Source: Streptococcus mitis (GTDB lineage: Bacteria; Bacillota; Bacilli; Lactobacillales; Streptococcaceae). From it: a DNA stretch of 35,737 nt. This document shows, piece by piece, positions 33,246-35,737 of this stretch (the stretch's first letter is position 1; each line of letters starts with the position of its first letter). The position numbers were made by a program, and so were the translations under genes. The stretch lies in contig JAGZLW010000019.1 of the NCBI GenBank assembly GCA_018364455.1, forward strand, positions 1-35,737, given 5' to 3'. Below the pieces are notes generated by a model. That model was not told the DNA's origin, searched no databases, and saw nothing but the letters and a program-made list of their open reading frames with translations.

Positions 33246-35549
33246 TTATTGTTGCAATACTTTTCTTGGTTTGGTACCTTCAGCTGGACCAATGATACCT
33301 GCCATCTCTAGTTCTTCCATGAGGCGGGTCGCACGGTTAAAACCAACTGACAAACGACGCTGAATCATGGATGCGCTGGCTTTCTGGGTTTCGATAACTA
33401 AAGCCTTGGCTTCCTCAAAAAGCGGATCTCCACCAGATTCACCATCTGAAAATTCTCCTTCATTTTCAGAAACCTCACCTGGATCAAAACTCTCATCGTA
33501 GTCCGCATCAGCCTGAACCTTGATGAAGTTTACGATGCGTTCAACATCATCATCCGAGATAAAGGAGCCTTGGAGACGAACTGGATGATTTTCATCAATC
33601 GGTTTAAAGAGCATATCTCCACGACCAAGCAGCTTTTCTGCTCCATTTTCATCCAAGATGGTTCGCGAGTCTGTACCTGATGATACCGCAAAAGCCACTC
33701 GAGATGGGACATTGGCCTTGATCAGACCAGAGATGACATCAACGGATGGACGCTGGGTTGCAAGAATCATGTGGATGCCGGCAGCACGCGCCTTCTGTCC
33801 AAGACGAATGATGGCATCTTCCACTTCCTTGCTGGCCACCATCATGAGATCAGCCAACTCATCCACAATCACGACAATGAGTGGCAGTGGAATCTGCTTA
33901 TATTCAGACTGGGCATTAAACTCTTCTACCTTGGCATTAAAGCCTGCAATGTTACGAACTCCCACCTTGGCAAAAAGTTCATAACGATTTTCCATTTCAT
34001 CCACAACCTTTTGCAGGGCCTTGCTGGCCTTGCGTGGATTGGTCACAACTGGAATCAAGAGATGGGGAATGTCATTGTAAACAGATAACTCAACCATCTT
34101 GGGATCGACCATCATAAATTTAACTTGGTCAGGTCTCGCCTTCATGAGGATGCTGGCGATAATGCCGTTAACAGCTACTGACTTCCCTGAACCCGTTGAA
34201 CCTGCAACTAGCAAGTGGGGCATTTTGGAAAGGTCAAAAGCTCTTGCGGTACCATTAACCGCCTTCCCTAAAGGAATTTCCAAGAGATTTTCTGCTTTCG
34301 TTTGAGATTGTTCCCATAGTTCGCGGAAGGATACAGTCGCAATCTCAGAGTTAGGTACTTCAATTCCGACTAAGGATTTCCCTGGGATAGGTGCTTCGAT
34401 TCGGACATCCTTGGCCGCCAAGGCTAGAGCGAGGTCATCTGCTAGATTGGAAATGCGATTGACCCGTACACCCACTGCAGGCTTGACTTCATACTTGGTC
34501 ACAGATGGACCAATTTCGGCCCGTTCAACCGTTACCTTGATACCAAAGCTAGCAAAGGTTTCTTCTAAGATTTTGATGTTTTCCCGAACGATTTTCTTCT
34601 CTTTAGACTGGTCTTTGGGTTTATCAGGGGCAAAGAGTTGTAAGCTTGGAAGTTTGTATTCGAGGGCTTCCTTTGCTGAAAAATCGACCTGAACATCTTC
34701 ATCATCAGAGCCATCTTCCTTTTCAGGGAATTCAAGTTCAGCTTGAGGCAGGATGATTTCTGGTTCCACCCACTCTTCTTCTGGAATAGGTGGAACGTCA
34801 AGCACAACATCTTCTGTCAAAATTTCACCTGTTTCCATATCGACAGGAGGCATATTAAGCAAGCCTTTCTCAGCCTCTTCTTTTTCTAATCTAGCCTCTT
34901 CCTCAGCCTTTTGGCGAGCTTTTTCTTCTTGTTTGACAAAGCGTTCCTCTTTTCGACGCTCATGCCCTTCTCGCCATTTGGCAAATTCTCTACTGAAAAA
35001 TTCAGCAACATCATAAACAGACCAAGAGCTGACGAGAAGAGCCCCCACTAAAATCAAGATAACTCCAATAAAGTAAGTACCGATATTTGAAAAAAGAAAG
35101 GCGGTTGGCATATAAAGAGCGACCCCAATCAAGCCCCCACCAGCAAAACTGGTCGTTCGAAAACCGGTCAAATCCGTCACAACCTGAGCCATTGTCCCTT
35201 TTAATACCGACTTGTCCAAACCATATTTCCAAACTAAGTAGGCCTCAAAAATCAAGAGCAAGCCAGCAAATATAGTGAAAAAGCCAGATAAGAGTCCTTC
35301 CTGTTTTCGTATCCACTTGAAAAAGAAGAGATAGATCAATAGGCCGAATATGGCCAGATAAGCTAGGCTACCCACCAACAAGCGAACTAAATTGTAAAGG
35401 GTTATACCTGCAGCCCCTAATTTAAAGGCTGCGAAAATCAATAAAAGCGCGATTCCCAACGAAATCAACATTCGTTGAATCGCTTCTTTTCTTTCGAGTT
35501 CTGCTTTAGACGGTCTCCGTCTTGTTTTACTTGTATTCTTGTTTGCCAT
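33246..35549 (-). CDS. ftsK: DNA translocase FtsK/SpoIIIE
   Basis: Septum-located DNA pump that clears the chromosome from the division plane, 767 residues. Four or five membrane segments lie in residues 25-185, followed by a charged linker rich in Glu, Arg and Lys (about 190-300). The RecA-like motor has Walker A GSTGSGKS near residue 442 and Walker B VVIVDELADLM, with ATQRPSVDVISG. The C-terminal winged-helix gamma domain (ASMIQRRLSVGFNRATRL) reads orientation signals. The same ATG starts the pneumococcal protein; there is no ribosome site and the -10 box lies only six bases upstream. It converges with argR. Confidence 0.97.
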   Translation of the reverse strand: MANKNTSKTRRRPSKAELERKEAIQRMLISLGIALLLIFAAFKLGAAGITLYNLVRLLVGSLAYLAIFGLLIYLFFFKWIRKQEGLLSGFFTIFAGLLLIFEAYLVWKYGLDKSVLKGTMAQVVTDLTGFRTTSFAGGGLIGVALYMPTAFLFSNIGTYFIGVILILVGALLVSSWSVYDVAEFFSREFAKWREGHERRKEERFVKQEEKARQKAEEEARLEKEEAEKGLLNMPPVDMETGEILTEDVVLDVPPIPEEEWVEPEIILPQAELEFPEKEDGSDDEDVQVDFSAKEALEYKLPSLQLFAPDKPKDQSKEKKIVRENIKILEETFASFGIKVTVERAEIGPSVTKYEVKPAVGVRVNRISNLADDLALALAAKDVRIEAPIPGKSLVGIEVPNSEIATVSFRELWEQSQTKAENLLEIPLGKAVNGTARAFDLSKMPHLLVAGSTGSGKSVAVNGIIASILMKARPDQVKFMMVDPKMVELSVYNDIPHLLIPVVTNPRKASKALQKVVDEMENRYELFAKVGVRNIAGFNAKVEEFNAQSEYKQIPLPLIVVIVDELADLMMVASKEVEDAIIRLGQKARAAGIHMILATQRPSVDVISGLIKANVPSRVAFAVSSGTDSRTILDENGAEKLLGRGDMLFKPIDENHPVRLQGSFISDDDVERIVNFIKVQADADYDESFDPGEVSENEGEFSDGESGGDPLFEEAKALVIETQKASASMIQRRLSVGFNRATRLMEELEMAGIIGPAEGTKPRKVLQQ

Positions 35550-35555
35550 TCTTCT

Positions 35556-35561
35556 ATTATA
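35556..35561 (-). promoter_or_regulatory. Extended -10 of ftsK, predicting a leaderless mRNA
   Basis: TGGTATAAT on the minus strand ends six bases before the ATG at 35549, so transcription should start at or next to the start codon. Confidence 0.65.
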
Positions 35562-35587
35562 CCATATTTCACAGGTATTTCGGAAAG

Positions 35588-35616
35588 AGAAAAAGACTGC
35601 ACCAAACGGTACAATC
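35588..35616 (-). terminator. Intrinsic terminator after the fruA-like gene
   Basis: GATTGTACC and GGTGCAGTC pair (with G-U) around GTTT, followed by TTTTTCTC on the minus strand; it sits between the partial gene and the ftsK promoter. Confidence 0.8.
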
Positions 35617-35634
35617 TTTTCGTTTTTCTATTTT

Positions 35635-35737
35635 TTATGCTTGGGGTTTGCGTAGGTAACCGTAGACCACACCACTTACGATTGCTCCTACCAAGACAGC
35701 AACGAGGTAAAGAAGAGCATTTGAAGTGAGGGCGATC
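35635..35737 (-). CDS. fruA: Partial gene, 3' end resembling fructose PTS IIC C-terminus
   Basis: Only the last 34 codons lie in the window; the gene continues past the right edge. The frame reads a hydrophobic helix (ALLYLVAVLVGAIVSGVVYG) and ends YLRKPQA then TAA. This matches the end of the fructose-type PTS EIIABC protein that lies beside ftsK in pneumococci, as I recall it. Family call rests on 34 residues, so it is tentative. Confidence 0.5.
   Translation of the reverse strand, partial: IALTSNALLYLVAVLVGAIVSGVVYGYLRKPQA

Noticed and set aside
1..35737. CRISPR array, tRNA or rRNA genes
   Set aside because: No evenly spaced repeats and no recognisable tRNA or rRNA sequence were seen.

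Overview
The window is a low-GC Gram-positive chromosome segment from a Streptococcus of the mitis/pneumoniae group. LepA, RecN, GyrA, SrtA, Ldh, Pyk, PfkA, DnaE, PepX and the SpoIIIE/FtsK translocase all read as close relatives of the pneumococcal proteins, and Mitis-group small repeats (a RUP-like element and a boxC-like fragment) lie between genes. No database search was possible, so the species is left open.

Layout: (1) 10-1839, minus strand, a galactitol-family PTS operon (gatA-gatB-gatC). It has a clear promoter, an overlapping cre site and an upstream inverted repeat; gatC ends early at an in-frame stop. (2) 2101-10041, minus strand: lepA with its own promoter, preceded by the tightly overlapping housekeeping operon xseA-xseB-ispA-tlyA-argR(ahrC)-recN-metallophosphatase. 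(3) 10169-11797, udk and truB. (4) 11817-15383, an AT-rich three-gene cassette of unknown function: an HNH-motif protein with a hydrophobic C-terminal half, a tail-anchored coiled-coil protein and a CbxX-type AAA+ ATPase. It is inserted exactly between truB and a DUF2130-family gene and is flanked by an 8-bp direct repeat. This is the best candidate for an undescribed system. (5) 16761-22336, metY, an FNT-family channel, srtA and gyrA, all minus. (6) 22531-23910, ldh (plus), then a RUP-like element, a tyrosine-integrase relic and the pyk terminator. (7) 23911-29666, the glycolytic pair pfkA-pyk and dnaE, all minus. (8) 30045-32807, pepX and a second ArgR-family regulator (plus). (9) 32808-33245, a repeat-rich convergent gap. 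(10) 33246-35737, the ftsK/spoIIIE translocase (predicted leaderless mRNA) and the 3' end of a gene resembling fruA.

Functionally, most of the window is housekeeping: translation (LepA, TruB, TlyA), DNA repair and segregation (XseAB, RecN, DnaE, GyrA, FtsK), lower glycolysis and lactate formation (PfkA, Pyk, Ldh), surface protein anchoring (SrtA), and arginine and sulfur amino-acid metabolism. Candidate CcpA (cre) sites sit upstream of the gat operon, the FNT gene and ldh, which would place PTS sugar uptake, formate or nitrite transport and lactate formation under one carbon-catabolite control.
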